A stretch of 64,000 bases of DNA from Rhabditoides inermis (taxonomy: Eukaryota > Nematoda > Chromadorea > Rhabditida > Rhabditidae): NCBI GenBank assembly GCA_963966185.1, contig CAWZYM010000444.1, positions 40,328 through 104,327 of the forward strand. Reading direction: 5' to 3'. This document shows positions 24,961-39,740 of this stretch, in pieces. Position numbers and translations under genes: made by a program. Below the pieces are notes generated by a model, which had not been told where the DNA came from, did not search any database, and saw nothing but the letters and a program-made list of their open reading frames with translations. Position 1 is the stretch's first letter. Every line of letters begins with the position of its first letter.

Positions 24961-26550
24961 ATCACAAGTAATAGATTTAAAATTTGTAACGGAATTGAAC
25001 TTTTTGCTCATAACACGATACTTAAGTTTATCGTTAACGCAATCGAATATTTTGTTAGTGACGATGGAAATATTACGATCACTGATAGAGAGAAGATTTT
25101 TGTACTGATTAACCATGTCAGAAATAGCATTTCGAACAGTGTTGACAACAGTGGATACAGAGAGTTTGAGATTGGACACTCTCATATTAGCGCCTTTTTT
25201 CATAAATGATCTAAGGGAGTGATTAGAGATGATAGAGAGGTCGCCTGTAAGAACGTGGCCATAGTGGGGATCACGGTGAGAATCGTATTCTGCATTGCTG
25301 CAGAAACAAGGAATCGAGTCCAGAGAAACTGGTCGGTCTCCTCTGTACTCTTTGATAACACGGCTATGATTCACCACATATTTACTCAAACGGTCGGTAG
25401 CCAGATGTGTCACTCGAATCTTCTGCTGGTCCTTGCGATTAAAGGAATTAAGAATACACAACACTTCACGAGTATTGAACAAGGAAAAGAGACCGAGGCT
25501 TTCCATATTTGTGAACAAATAAGGAATTTTCAAGAAAATCGTGTTTTTGAACAAGTCTTTAGTTTTGTTAGGAGTGTGGTCAATAGACCAATAGTAAACA
25601 GACAATACAATTTCGAGTTTTAGCAAGTTTTGAAGAGAACGATTATCGAGAAGATATGACATCAGTTTATTTTTAGATTTATTAGACATACATAGGACGT
25701 TACGGTAACTCTCATACCAATTGCGAGCATTAGCTGCTTGCACAAGGGAAGACGTATCTGGCGTTCCACCTTTACCAGAGCCCCTCCTTTTGTTGGGACG
25801 CCGGCGAGTCTTCGGGCGGAAATTGAAGTAAGGATGAGATACCTTATCAAAAGGACGAATATGAGAGCGAGTGATGGTTTCATATCCTCTGATAGAGTCA
25901 TTCAGACCCACAGGATATGCTGTAACAAGTGTTCGAATCCAGAATTCTTCACGCTCTTCCAATTTAACATTATTCATACGTTTGTCACTATTCACATCCA
26001 CTACCTCCAAAATAGAGAGTTTGGCAAACGACCAAGAGTGGCCATTTTGAGCAAAATGTTTATAAAGAGGAGTGTTAGAATACTTATTGTTGATAGCACT
26101 CTTATGTTCACGCATACGTTGCAAAAACTTGCGAGAGGACAGGCCAACATATTGAACACCACATAGATCGCAAGTAATACAGTAGATAACATTAGCAGTA
26201 TTACAGTCACAGTTCGGAGTTTTCAAAGTCGTAACATGGCAGTTAGTAGCGTAGCAATATATTTTGTTAGAATGATCAACCTGAGGACAGATAAGACATT
26301 TAGTGTTTGGACAGTGTACACTAGTATGAGTTGTAGAATTAGATACTAGCAGAACGTTTTTCTTTTGACGTTTTACTAGTATGGAGTCACTGGTAGTAGA
26401 GAATTTGGTGATTAAATGCTTGGTTTGTGTGTTTGATTGGGATTTGGCAGGAGTGAAAGGTTTCAGAGACCCTTGAGGCGGGATGCCTAAATAGGCGCCT
26501 ATGTACGACGACAGGCCTAGATGACAACTCGGATATCTCTGTTTCCCGAA
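24917..26550 (-). CDS. GIY-YIG endonuclease half of a Penelope-like element
   Basis: An open frame on the minus strand runs from just after a TGA at 26551-26553 down to a stop at 24917. It has no convincing ATG near its start, so its 5' end is undefined. In order it holds a Cys-rich linker (CPNTKCLICP ... CHVTTLKTPNCDC), the endonuclease core (VIYCITCDLCGVQYVGLSSR ... RMREHK), a basic stretch (KTRRRPNKRRGSGKGG), then a long region with CFCSNAEYDSHRDPHYGHVL and GDLSIISNHSLRSF. I know the last block as the conserved pre-RT region of Penelope-like elements with an N-terminal (permuted) endonuclease, such as the Naiad group. In those, RT follows directly. Here the frame ends where RT should begin, and RT lies inverted next door. 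Confidence 0.8.
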
Positions 26551-26872
26551 TCATCAAAGCGCAATCGAAGGTGGCTGCATGACAACCTCAGTAGTGAAAT
26601 AAGAATAACATGTCATGGGCCCGGACCACATGAGCCCTCCAGAGAGTAAAACAAATAGAATAAAAGAAAGAAAGAAATGTGTATAGATGTGTGACTCCTG
26701 CTACCAAACACTAATAGATCCAAAAAAGTACAGGTATGGGAAGGAAATAAGAAAGATTCTAATATTGCGGGTAAAATGTAATGAAATGAATGAAAGAAAA
26801 ATATGAATGAAAAACTAACTTTCTCGTAGAGAGAAAGAAAGATAAAATGAAGAATAAGTAAACCCACTCACT

Positions 26873-27026
26873 GTCTCAAGGTGCATTTATGAGACTAGAG
26901 TGGGGTGAGCTGCTCTGTGCGACTGGCCAGGGTACCCGGCCGGTCACGGTGAGCAGCTCCGCACAATCCTTCCAGGTGCACTTAGGAAGGCATGCCGCGT
27001 TCTCCCAGGTGCACTTAGGGAGAACG
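26873..27026. other. Cluster of stem-loops with a shared palindromic loop
   Basis: Three hairpins have different stems but the same 11-nt loop, AGGTGCA(T/C)TTA, which contains the near-palindrome GTGCAC. The stems are 26873-26878/26890-26895 (GTCTCA/TGAGAC), 26968-26973/26985-26990 (CCTTCC/GGAAGG) and 26998-27006/27018-27026 (CGTTCTCCC/GGGAGAACG). Between the first and second lies a longer hairpin: 26908-26915 pairs with 26951-26958, and 26921-26928 with 26938-26945, around GGGTACCC. Different stems with a constant loop suggest selection for structure. The cluster lies between the Penelope-like relic and the protease gene. Confidence 0.7.
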
Positions 27027-27234
27027 GAGTCGGCACGGTGCAAGTCTCGCCGTAAACGGTGAGAGAGAAAATGAAGTAATACTGACAGAATAACTGGTAG
27101 TAGAATACATATACAATATTGATTTATACGACAAAAAAGGTCAGACGTGCCTATAAAAGGCAGGGCAGGAAAGTATAACGTATAGAATAAAATGTGAAAC
27201 AGTTAGAAGAAGTAAATGTAACGGAATAAATCAG

Positions 27235-27976
27235 GCAACGCAATATCAAACTGTCGAAATGGTCGTCACTCCTCTCGTCAAGAAAGAGGCCCAGGCACAC
27301 TTCAACTGTCTTACACTGGAAGGTAATCGATAGTCGATCGATACATCGATCAATCAATCGATATCAGGGGCGGAGCTGGAGGGTCAAGGAGGGCCGGGTT
27401 CGGCCGGAGCTCACTGGGAGAAACGACTGTTTCGCAACGAGATGCTAACTGCATCGTGAGATCCCATCTCTTCTCTATCTCTATATCTTTCGATCAATGA
27501 ACATCTAGATTGAATATCGATTTATTGATTAATTTCAGAGACACTAAGATCCCTCCAGTCATCACTCGCATGACGCTGGCTCTGCTCGAAGATAGTGGAT
27601 GGTACAAGGCCGACTATCGGTAATTGTTTTGTACGATGATACTGTTGTCTACTGTGCTGTAAACGTAGGGCGAACAATTTAATGAAAGTGTGGTCAGTCA
27701 GAAAACATTTCCTAATTAGCTGGAAGGAATTTGAGACATTTCGGTGGTAGTTGGTAGTAGTTGTAGGGTAGTTTGAAGGTAACTTATGTACTTGACTGAA
27801 TATCGTTTCAGCCAGGCGTCTCGTATGCAGTGGGGTCGGGGTCTGGGGTGTGGATTCGCGCAGAAGAGCTGTGGAGAGTGGATAGCAACGCGTAGAAAGG
27901 CGGGAAAGTCGCCCACCCCATTCTGTGATAGAGTGGATACCAGTCTGACGGATGGCACTGTACATACGCACAGGTG

Positions 27977-28020
<44 letters not shown>

Positions 28021-29019
28021 ATTATCTTTTCTAGGTGCTCATCTGACCGCAAGAGTATGGGAGCGTGCGATATCAAAAAATCGTATAAGGCTCTTCCCAA
28101 GCGAGTCCAATACTTTGACAAAGTCGCCAACCAGAAAACATCGGAAGCCGCGAAGTTCGGGGGAGCACATAAGTTCATGGACTACTGCCCATATGTACAG
28201 GAGCTGGTGAGCATATCTCTCTCTCTCTCTCTCTCTTCTCTATCTCCTCTCTCCTCTCATATCCATATTTTTTCAGCCCCTACGCATCGTTTGCGATGGC
28301 TCATCTGGTGCCGAAAACCGCAAGTACAATATGCAGGTGATTCGCATTCTTAACTATTGCATGATATGAACAATACTCAGGAATTCGGTGCGTCGTCTCG
28401 CTGCATTGACACTGAGGGCGCTTGGACAAAAGTCGGACACACACTGGAGGGAGGGTGCTACAAGGTATGATAGCACAATTTGCGAATGCGTTCTTGGCGA
28501 GACGCCAAGCCGCTGCAGCGCTCGGATGGTGGACACGCGACGCGGCCTGCGCGCTCTCTTTTCTAGTACTCTCTGGGAAGTGTCTGACCGAGGGAAGAGA
28601 TATTGAAGAACTTACTGGTTGCCATGTTTGAAGCTAATCTAAAATCATCTATTACACAAAGCTAGTCGGTGGTTAAAAAAAACTTCTACAAGTAAACCAA
28701 AAGGCGGCTTTTTTTCAGACGACGTGCTATTCGACTGCCGTCTACATTGAAATGATGGGCAGACCGTACAGGTGTGAGAAAGACGGAGAGGGGACGAGGA
28801 TAGCCATTGATGAGGTGGGCATTCACTTCACTGTACCTCACTCCAATCACTGTTCAGATCGACCACTATCGCAACAATCTCAACGGAAATCTCATCTGTC
28901 CGGCCTATGAAGAGATTTGCGATGGCACCGGATATCCCGATGAGCCGGCCCCGCCTCCTAAGAAGAGTCCGCCTACAAAGGCTCCGCCTCCTAAGAAGGC
29001 TCCGCCCACCAAAAACTAA
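27235..29019 (+). CDS. Leishmanolysin-like (M8) metallopeptidase, 5' part missing
   Basis: Phase-consistent exons: 27235-27322, 27368-27455, 27539-27619, 27812-27973, 28035-28206, 28277-28336, 28381-28464, 28719-28814, 28858-29019. The product begins within the catalytic domain (AQAHFNC, then GAELEGQGG) and carries GAHWEKRLFRNEML, whose His is the third zinc ligand of the M8 family. It continues through TLALLEDSGWYKADY, WGRGLGCGF and FMDYCPYVQE, which match the conserved Cys-rich C-terminal half of invadolysin/LMLN. The tail is a PPPKKSPPTKAPPPKK-type repeat ending at TAA 29017-29019; AATAAA follows at 29030. The HEXXH exon is not seen between 21.5 and 27.2 kb, which is filled with repeats, so the gene is either truncated or has very distant 5' exons. 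As it stands it would lack activity. Confidence 0.85.
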
Positions 29020-29279
29020 ATGATTACAGAATAAACGATCAGAAACCATTATTCCATCATTCCCTGCGAATATCATGACATTGTAATTCGCTAGCACGAA
29101 GCCACTCTCAGAGAGAGAAAATAGAGCAACTACATAACTATGACGCCATAATATGTTGACTTTCACACATATTACAACCAGCGCGCAGCGATGGTTGGTT
29201 TGTGTTAAGAATACCCGCGCTAGGGACCACAATGCCATTTTCAGATACTTGGATATGATATAGGAATTAGTTCAATAAT

Positions 29280-29425
29280 GTAGTTCATTGCAAGCTGATT
29301 TCAAAAATATATAATGTTCAGAGGGTTCATCGTTCACATTGCGCTCAAATTCCGCGCGGCGCGCGCACCCGAGCGCGCGCTCACACAGGGAAAGTGCGAC
29401 AGAGGGCGGCTAGATCAAAACACTT
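29280..29425. repeat. Dispersed GC-rich repeat
   Basis: The segment with CGCGCGCACCCGAGCGCGCGCT and its flanks (from the TTCAAAAATA stretch to the GGCGGCTAGATCAAA stretch) recurs at about 53905-54035 with moderate divergence. It has no ORF. The surrounding 29036-30085 contains only short spurious frames and I see no gene there. Confidence 0.6.
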
Positions 29426-30085
29426 ATGACGTCATCGATAGTTAAATTATGAATATATTCGTTTATAATAGTAGCGATACGCTTTGTTCGATTGTAATCG
29501 ATAAGTACTTGAAGAAAAACGTCTCTTACGACATCATTTTTCATTACTCATTTTGGGCAATGGCGGCTAGATCAAAGCAATATGACGTCATCATATCACT
29601 CTTTATCGAGTTTCAGTACTTTACAGGGTAGATGATCCCATAAATAAAATATCGTTGGAATCAGCGCGAAAGGGCGAATCGTTATATGCTAATTAGAGCA
29701 CATCATGTGTCCAGTGAGAAAATATTACATGATTTCGCCGGGCTCTCTGCAACTCACGTTGTGGTTCCTATACCCGCGCGCTAGAATCCGCAAGAAGCGA
29801 TTGAGAGAAAGGTCTCTTAGAACCTTTGCGAGAGCAATGTGATGCTGATAGATGTTATCAGAATGTGAGAAAATGGTTACATTTCGATTTTGGTATCGCT
29901 AGCTCTTCTCGGAAGCGAGATACGCGCGCGCGCCCTCCGAGCGCGGGCTAACCGGCAATTGAAGAATGGTTTTCTGGGGGGGGGGGGGGGCGCACTTTCG
30001 CTCCCGGCAGTCAGCGAGGTGCATTTTCCGGCACTGCCTGTGGGTTGCACTGATATCTATCGATTTGCTTCCCGCCTCTTGTGCA

Positions 30086-30158
30086 CTGTGGTGTTGTGGT
30101 TAGCGATTGCGCCCGTTGATGCGCCAGGCTCGAGTTCGACTCCTGGTGGTGGCAAAGT
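30086..30158 (+). other. tRNA-like sequence
   Basis: An A-box-like block (TGTGGTTAGCGATTGCG) and a B-box-like block (GAGTTCGACTCC, about 30131) are spaced as in a tRNA. The arms pair poorly. It is probably a SINE head or a pseudo-tRNA. No long tail can be assigned. Confidence 0.4.
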
Positions 30159-30358
30159 TTTTGTACTATATGGTTTTACAATGAAATGACATTGGAATGG
30201 TAAACTTCCCTATCAGCGTTAACTAAACACTTTTTTTGGAAAATTTACACGATTTTGGATTCAACAAGAGGAGTGAAATGTTGTTTTCGTTGAAAAAAGT
30301 GTTTTGTGGTTTATGCTAACGTAATTGTATTTCTATGAAATTCAATAAAAGTGCATTC

Positions 30359-30679
30359 ATTATCTTTAAAAAGGACTGACGTAAAAGTAGAGTTTGTGTT
30401 ATTGTTTATTCGACGTAATGCAACAAAAGCTCATGCATTATTCTATCAGTCGAAATAGTACACAAACCTGCTCGAATCGTTGAAACAGATATAGTCTATA
30501 GTCGATGTCTCAACGTTAATACGAAGATGTAACATAATTGCTCTCCTACATTTCAATGCAGAAAGAGCAGGTTTGTTGACTATTTCGACTGATATAATAA
30601 TGTATGAGCTTTTGTTGCATTACGTCGAATAAACAATAACACAAACTCTTCTTTTACGTCAGTCCTTTTTAAAGATAAT
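30359..30679. mobile_element. Foldback element (long palindrome)
   Basis: The left arm starting ATTATCTTTAAAAAGGACTG (30359) is matched in inverted orientation by the right arm ending at 30679. The arms are over 100 bp each, with few mismatches and a central spacer of about 90 bp. There is no ORF. It has the form of a foldback MITE. From 30680 to 31661 I see no complete gene. Confidence 0.8.
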
Positions 30680-31002
30680 TTGAATATTTATCACGTTTTT
30701 TACAGGAAAATTTACGAGCACCCGTAAATGTATGTAGAATCCGTGACCTCCGTCTGTCTCTATTTCAGATCGAAAGAAACCCTTGCGTACCCATAGAAGG
30801 TACCAGTACCAGAATTAAATTAAGAATTCACCAGACTTCGTACTAGACTTAAGTTAAGAATTAAGTTAAGTTAAGAATTCGAGTCCCGCTACGGGCTTCG
30901 AATTCCGAATGAACATTCAATTTTAAATAGAACACCCCACTCACCCGTAGAAAGATGCTCAGTCAAGATTCCCCCACACACCCGTAGAAGTTCTGTCTGA
31001 CG

Positions 31003-31092
31003 ACCGCGTAGGCGTCCATGTTTCCGGGGCCGACACACGAGCGACAGCCGCCGTTGAACGGCTCGTAAAGTATCGCATCATCGGAGTATCAA
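31003..31092 (-). CDS. Possible orphan exon, Cys-containing
   Basis: A minus-strand frame reads DDAILYEPFNGGCRSCVGP and onward to NFYG, ending at a GT donor (GTGTGTGG). It is preceded by a stop within a few codons, and I found no clear acceptor. It reads like genuine protein sequence but stands alone, and I do not recognise the family. It could be a fragment of a displaced gene. The motif CCGTAGAA or CCATAGAA recurs nearby (30793, 30950, 31000). Confidence 0.25.
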
Positions 31093-31661
31093 AATCGCAA
31101 AGTGGGGACCCGACACCAAGATAGCTGCTTTTTTATGTTCTTCTTACTTTGCTATAACTCATTCTTTTAATTTATTGTCTTTTCTCGATTCTCGCACATC
31201 TTTTCTGCAGTTACACTATCCTCACGTCTGGCTAATTGTTCACCGGAGACATTGGCATCACCACTTAAAAATTCACTTTTCATATTCCTGAATAAACACA
31301 CTTTTCGAGCGTAACAGTGTCCGATGGTTAAGATAGTGAGAAAAATTCATTCATTTTTTCATGTTAGATGTTAGGTGTATCCAAATCTCATGTCAGAACT
31401 ATTTTATCTACTCTATGAAAAAAGAGATCCGGGTGAGTGAACCGGCACACCCTTTTTTCTCATCAGTTATCAGAAAAAACACGGATTTTATTCCACGTAG
31501 TACTCCACCATAACTGTTATCACATCTTTGGAACAAGCAAGGTTTATCTGTTGAGATAACAAGAGCTATAAAGCGTAAAATAATGTGTTCGTAAACAATA
31601 CAAGTTTTCGTCTTATATTTATCTTGGTTGTTCTCGAATATGTTGTTGTTTTAGGCTTGCC

Positions 31662-34368
31662 ATGTGGCTATGGGTGTCAATCGTGGTCTCTCTGGCAGCA
31701 TTGGCATCGAGTCTAGACTGTCCTCCAAACGGAGTGCCAGACCTGAGCCACACAAAATGCATTGTGGTGAGACTCGTTATCATATTCTACATAATCATAA
31801 CTAGGCTAACTAGAGAGGGCGCTGGCTCGTTTGTACTAGACGTCCCGCGGACTAGAATGCTTCACAACGATTCCCGCATGAAGCTCTTTCCTAATTTTGG
31901 AGTGATTTCCGCTATTTCTTTGCATTCGATAGAGCCATAGAAATTTGTGTAGCGTTTGATTGAATTTGAAAAGATATATGGAGAGTCCGTATTCGTGTGC
32001 GGATTGAGATAGGTGTCCGTAATGCGTCCGACCATTGCTTTGGCCCCGCCCCCTCTGAGTGTGAATGGAAGAGAGTCGAATAGCGCCAGCATCATCGCAA
32101 CGAATCGAGAACGTGTATGAAAATGTTATTTTGGGAAACAAAACCAAAAAAAAATATTATCTTTCAAAAAAAACTTCCAAGTACAAGTAGTTGGTTAGTA
32201 CTGTTATCTCAATTGAGCAAAACGACTGAAATGAATTCAATCGAGACATGTGCAAACAGGCTCTCAGCATTATTCTATGTGTCATGTTACGAACAAGATG
32301 AATTAAAACAACTACATAACTGAATTACAACATGCCAGTTTCTTACTCGTTTGATTGTTAGTGAGATAGAGAGGATGTTGGTACAGTTCTCTATTAAATT
32401 CATTTCGGTCCTTTTGCTCGATTGGGACCACATTACAAACTACTACTTCCAAGTACTTTTGAAAGATAAAAATAATACTGGTTCATCAATTTGGCATAGC
32501 ATCAGTCATCAAAACACACACACACATCCTAGAGCCGGTGAATAACAAAAAAAGTTTAGCAGATGACTTTGCCAAACTTTTTTTACCACCCAAACGTGTA
32601 AAAAAGGAATCTCAATCTTAGAAACGGATGCAAAAACTTTTGAAGCTAGTAGAGAGATTCGCAAATCTGACAGCACTCGTCCACAGTATCTTCAGGGAAA
32701 ACTTTTGTAGACGTTCCGTGTACATACTAGTACAAGTACTGTGCGTTTGTATGTGTTGTGACGTAGTTTAGTAGTATGGGTTTGTATTGTTGTGTAGTGA
32801 GTGTTTAATGTCTCAGTCCTCTCATTTCAGTTTGTCCACACTCCGCTCTCTTTTTTCGACGCTGAACAACAATGTGTTTCTATGAGAGGCCACCTCGCCT
32901 CAATTTCAACCGCATTCGACAACAACTACGTTGCTGGTTGGGATAGGCTCGTTTTCCACAAAAACTTTCTTTTTAGAGCAGTCGGCACGGTATTTGAACG
33001 GAGTGGATGAGTTCTGGATCGGCGGCAATAATCTCTACAGCGCTGTGGACTGGATTTGGATGGATTGGCGCACGATCATGTATGCTAAGTGGGACAGAGG
33101 TGAGCTCTGTATTGTTCATATACTTACTTCTGCTATCAGACGAGCCGAATATCGACGCGGGACAATGTGTGAGGATGGCGAGCCGCTCAGGAGCGTGGAG
33201 TGTGGCTGACTGCTCGGTGGGCGGCGCTTCTCATTGGTAGCAGCCAGTATCGATCGGTTTCAGGCAGCAATGCCGTTCGCGTGTCTCACTCCACCAGTCG
33301 AGGCGACGCCGTGTCTCGCCACCACCACCACTGTTCCTGTCACTTGCCCCGCTTGCCCCACAGTTGGACCAAACACAATGATCTGTTTCACAGATTTCAT
33401 TACAGACACCGGCGTGTGACTCGCATTGTGACCCCGGCTGGACATATTTTCGAGATGCTGAAGCATGCTACAAGGTATGCTGAGCGAAGATGAAAGGTAT
33501 TGTGTATTTTTTTCTTATTTACAGAAATTCAAAACTCTCGGGTTCTTGGATGCAGAAGAGGATTGCAAAACGCATGGTGGACATCTCATATCCATTCATT
33601 CGCAACAGGAGAACAACTTTATTGCAAGTAGGAACACCATATTAACTTAAAATAACAGTATTATCTGTTAATAAGTACTACTTAAAGAGAGTCAGTTTGT
33701 CTTCAACAAAAGCACATGCATAAAACGTTACAAATACTAACAAAAACCTCCTCCTCCTTCCTCTCCCTCTCCCTCTCCCTCTACCTCTCCCTCTCTCTCT
33801 CCCTCCCTCTCTCTCCCTCTCTCTTTCTCTTTCTCTCTCCCTCTCCCTCTTAACATGACGGGAAACGGTCACCCACACCCATTTTTTGTATCTTTTCTTT
33901 CGCAGAAAAGATACAAAGATGACATCAACCAGTGATCTGGCCTACGGAACCATGTGAATTTAACTAACATAAAATGAATGAGCTCACATTGTTGTTAACA
34001 TGACTTTTAGTTATCGTTTCTTGAAAATTCTAGAGCGAGCCCCATCCTAAGCCAAAAGAGAGGGCGCTGCGCGCCCTTTCTGAATCTTACATTTACAGGC
34101 ACATTTATTGTGGACAAGCAAAACTTGTGGACTGGGTTCGTGTTTGATTCTACCATCCAGCAATGGTACTGGACCGACGGAAGCGACGATAGCTACTTGA
34201 ACTTCAGTAATTCATACAACGGATGCGCGTGTCAGGTACGTGCTTAACTAGAGAGATACGAATCTCAAGCTCGCTTGAATTCAGATGATTCCGGACGGAA
34301 CGTGGGACAGCGTGGACTGCGCCCTATTACTGGACTATGTCTGCAAGAAAAACTCCACTAGTGTTTAG
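31662..34368 (+). CDS. Secreted protein with two C-type lectin domains
   Basis: Exons: 31662-31766, 32831-32936, 32977-33099, 33140-33216, 33264-33362, 33406-33474, 33525-33627, 34099-34235, 34285-34368. The ATG lies seven bases after a TTTTAG acceptor, as in a trans-spliced gene. A signal peptide (MWLWVSIVVSLAALASS) is followed by domain 1 (DAEQQCVSMRGHLASI ... FWIGGNN ... GAWSVADCS ... PFACLT). A Thr/Pro/Cys linker (ATTTTVPVTCPACP) leads to domain 2 (EEDCKTHGGHLISIHSQQEN ... WTGFVF ... DGTWDSVDCALLLDYVCKK). Domain 2 lacks the usual WIG, having WTG. No EPN or QPD calcium/sugar motif is seen in either domain, so sugar binding is uncertain. AATAAA is at 34383. Such proteins act outside cells, often in nematode defence. 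The intron 33628-34098 holds a CT microsatellite. Confidence 0.88.
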
Positions 34369-34696
34369 CTGTTCAGAACAGGAATAAAGCCGTTTTATTC
34401 ACAAGTCGAAGCACGATTAATTATACTCACCAAACAGAAAACATTTTTATTAGCTCCGTTCGCTTCTTACATTAACTATGTCGAGCTTGATTCGCCGTGG
34501 TTGCACAAATGTGGAATGAAAGGCGAAAAGAAACAAGCGCTGATGACGTTGTTAAGGAAGATATCCACGGAATCCACGGAGCGATGGCCATTGTTTTGTG
34601 CCCTAGCGAACTGTTCTGAAAAAAGTTATTATCGATTTACTTATCAGTTTCAAAAAATCGCTTTAGTTACATAAGTTAATTCAGTTTAATATAAGC

Positions 34697-34802
34697 ATGA
34701 CACTGGCTCTTTTCAAAGATACTTTGCCAAAGAGGCAATTCCAGAAAGCGTTTGAAGTCGCGATGTTTGGAGGAGTGCATCCGTTGAAGGATTATTGCCC
34801 CC
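34697..34802 (+). pseudogene. Leishmanolysin-like relic
   Basis: The frame MTLALFKDT ... VAMFGGVHPLKDYCP fuses pieces matching two separate exons of the protease at 27235-29019 (MTLALLEDSGWY and FGGAHKFMDYCP), with the exons between them lost. It ends in a C-tract. This is a collapsed paralogue, about 6 kb from the larger copy. Confidence 0.6.
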
Positions 34803-35289
34803 CCCCCCCTCTCTCCCTTCCTCGATTTGTGTTTTACAAAAGGCATCACTGACAGTCGGGAATAGCTTCACTGCATAGAGAGCATCGAAAAATTAACAAG
34901 ATCGTGAGCCCGTGCCGCCTCGAGGCCCGCAACCTGAACATAGATAGGACCACTCGCAGTAAAATCAAAAAGGTGACGATCCAGTGCCTGCACAAATGGC
35001 GATAGAAGAAAGACTCCACACCTTTATACCGCAAGGGCAACCCTGGCGACCAAAAAGCTGCTTGATCTGTAAAAAAGAGCAATGATAGAACACACAAAGT
35101 GCATATGTGGGCCCGCAAATGAGTTTCACTCTTTTTCCGAGAGACATCAGGGTGGTGAGACAACGATCGCACCAATTGGATGATGTGTTCATTTTGACAA
35201 AATTTACATGTGAGAGTATCGGCGAAATAGAGATATGAACGGCAGTGAAAATGTGTTGTTTGTTTCGTTCAGTATTCCAGTATACTGTA
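34803..35289. other. No gene recognised
   Basis: After the C-tract there are overlapping short minus-strand frames without a recognisable domain or splice chain. The segment ends at the ATT microsatellite. Confidence 0.4.
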
Positions 35290-35408
<119 letters not shown>

Positions 35409-35595
35409 AATCCTGAGCCAAGTGCGAGTAATCAGTTATTGTTACCAATCAGTTATCATATTTGTTTGTAATGTTTATTCTAATCGACATGGATATGCAT
35501 ACATACATGAGAGCAATAAATAACGAACAGACAGCAGAACGGCAAATAGAGAAGACGGCACTCACACCAACCAATTGTTCTCTTGAGACCGCTCT

Positions 35596-35672
35596 TGTTC
35601 GACAACATATATACATATCTTATAGAACCTGAGAGATAAGTGACCTACATAATGTAACTTATCTCTGAGGTT

Positions 35673-35700
<28 letters not shown>
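35596..35700. repeat. Short foldback hairpin at channel gene 3' end
   Basis: TGTTCGACAACATATATACA at 35596 pairs with its complement ending at 35700, with arms of about 47 bp and a short central loop. The last coding residues and stop codon (35673) of the minus-strand channel gene lie inside the right arm. Confidence 0.8.
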
Positions 35701-38628
<2,928 letters not shown>

Positions 38629-39132
38629 CTGAAAGAGAATGTAAACGTAAAGACACAAGGAATGAAGAGAAAGGTTATAGGTTTACAGCAGTCGGAGTAG
38701 CGCCTACGGCGCTCCTCCTCCTGGTATGCGGGGAAAATTTCGCAATCACATGCCCTCGCTGAAAAAAGTGCAAACCCGGCGCGTATCACATGCTGGCGGC
38801 GAGTATGACCGGATGTTACATATCCCCTCACATTCCGGATATCGAGTTACCTGGAATACTGGGATTGCACATCATGTTTATTCGAACAAACGCGTGGCGA
38901 AGAATCAAAGTGGATATGGAACTTTCATTAAAAGGAGTGTACACTCTAGTGATTTATTGATTGATTATCAATTTATCAATTTGTTGTATCTTAGGCAGCA
39001 AGACGGAACCTCTGTCTGATTCGCCAGCGATAATTCCGTACGATGAAAATGGGGGATGGCTTATATGTGAACAGTATCTCTTTAAAGAAGAACTCCGGGG
39101 AAATAGTCATTCGTCCATTCGCCTCACAAATC

Positions 39133-39168
<36 letters not shown>

Positions 39169-39249
39169 GAGAGAGGGAGAGAGAAGGAGAGAGAGGGAGA
39201 GAATGGGAAGAGAATCTCAACTGAAGAACCGACCGATGAGTCCATAACA
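38629..39249. other. 5' flank of channel gene and GA microsatellite
   Basis: Upstream of the first resolved channel exon a minus-strand frame (ACDCEIFPAYQEEERRRR, about 38760-38700) could be another exon, but the link is not secure. 39131-39206 is a GA microsatellite. I recognise no other gene here. Confidence 0.35.
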
Positions 39250-39740
39250 AGATGAGTCAATCCAAGGAGCGCCAAGCTACAGTAACCCACACACACCACA
39301 AAACATATCCAATGAAAAGACAACATTGTTTATTTGATGATACACAGGTTTCAGCCGTTGCCGACGAGCTAGCCCGACATGCTTCGCAGAGCGGCGAAAG
39401 AGAGAGAGGGCGGGGGAGAGAAAGGAGAGAGAGGGGAAAAAGAGACAGTGTGTGTGTTAGTATTTGGAATCATTTTTTATTGAGATATACGGTATTCTAC
39501 AGTATGTACTCCTATCTTTTAATATCTTACTGTACATATAGCTTACAGTACCCATCACTCTCGTCAATCTACTATGGTACAGTAAATAACAATGTTACAT
39601 GTGTTTGGTGTGTCGCATCATATGATAATTGATCTATACATTTATTATTCTTTGTCCCTTCGACATTGATAGTTACGATAAGCTGTTTGAAAAGTCTCGT
39701 TGTTTGAAATGACTCTTTCGTCGATTGAAAGAAAATGACA

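Noticed and set aside
26520..26570. Hammerhead ribozyme in the retroelement flank (GATGATTCGGGAAAC on the minus strand)
   Set aside because: The core CUGAUGA is not complete, stem II is not formed and stem I does not pair, although such ribozymes are known in Penelope-like elements.
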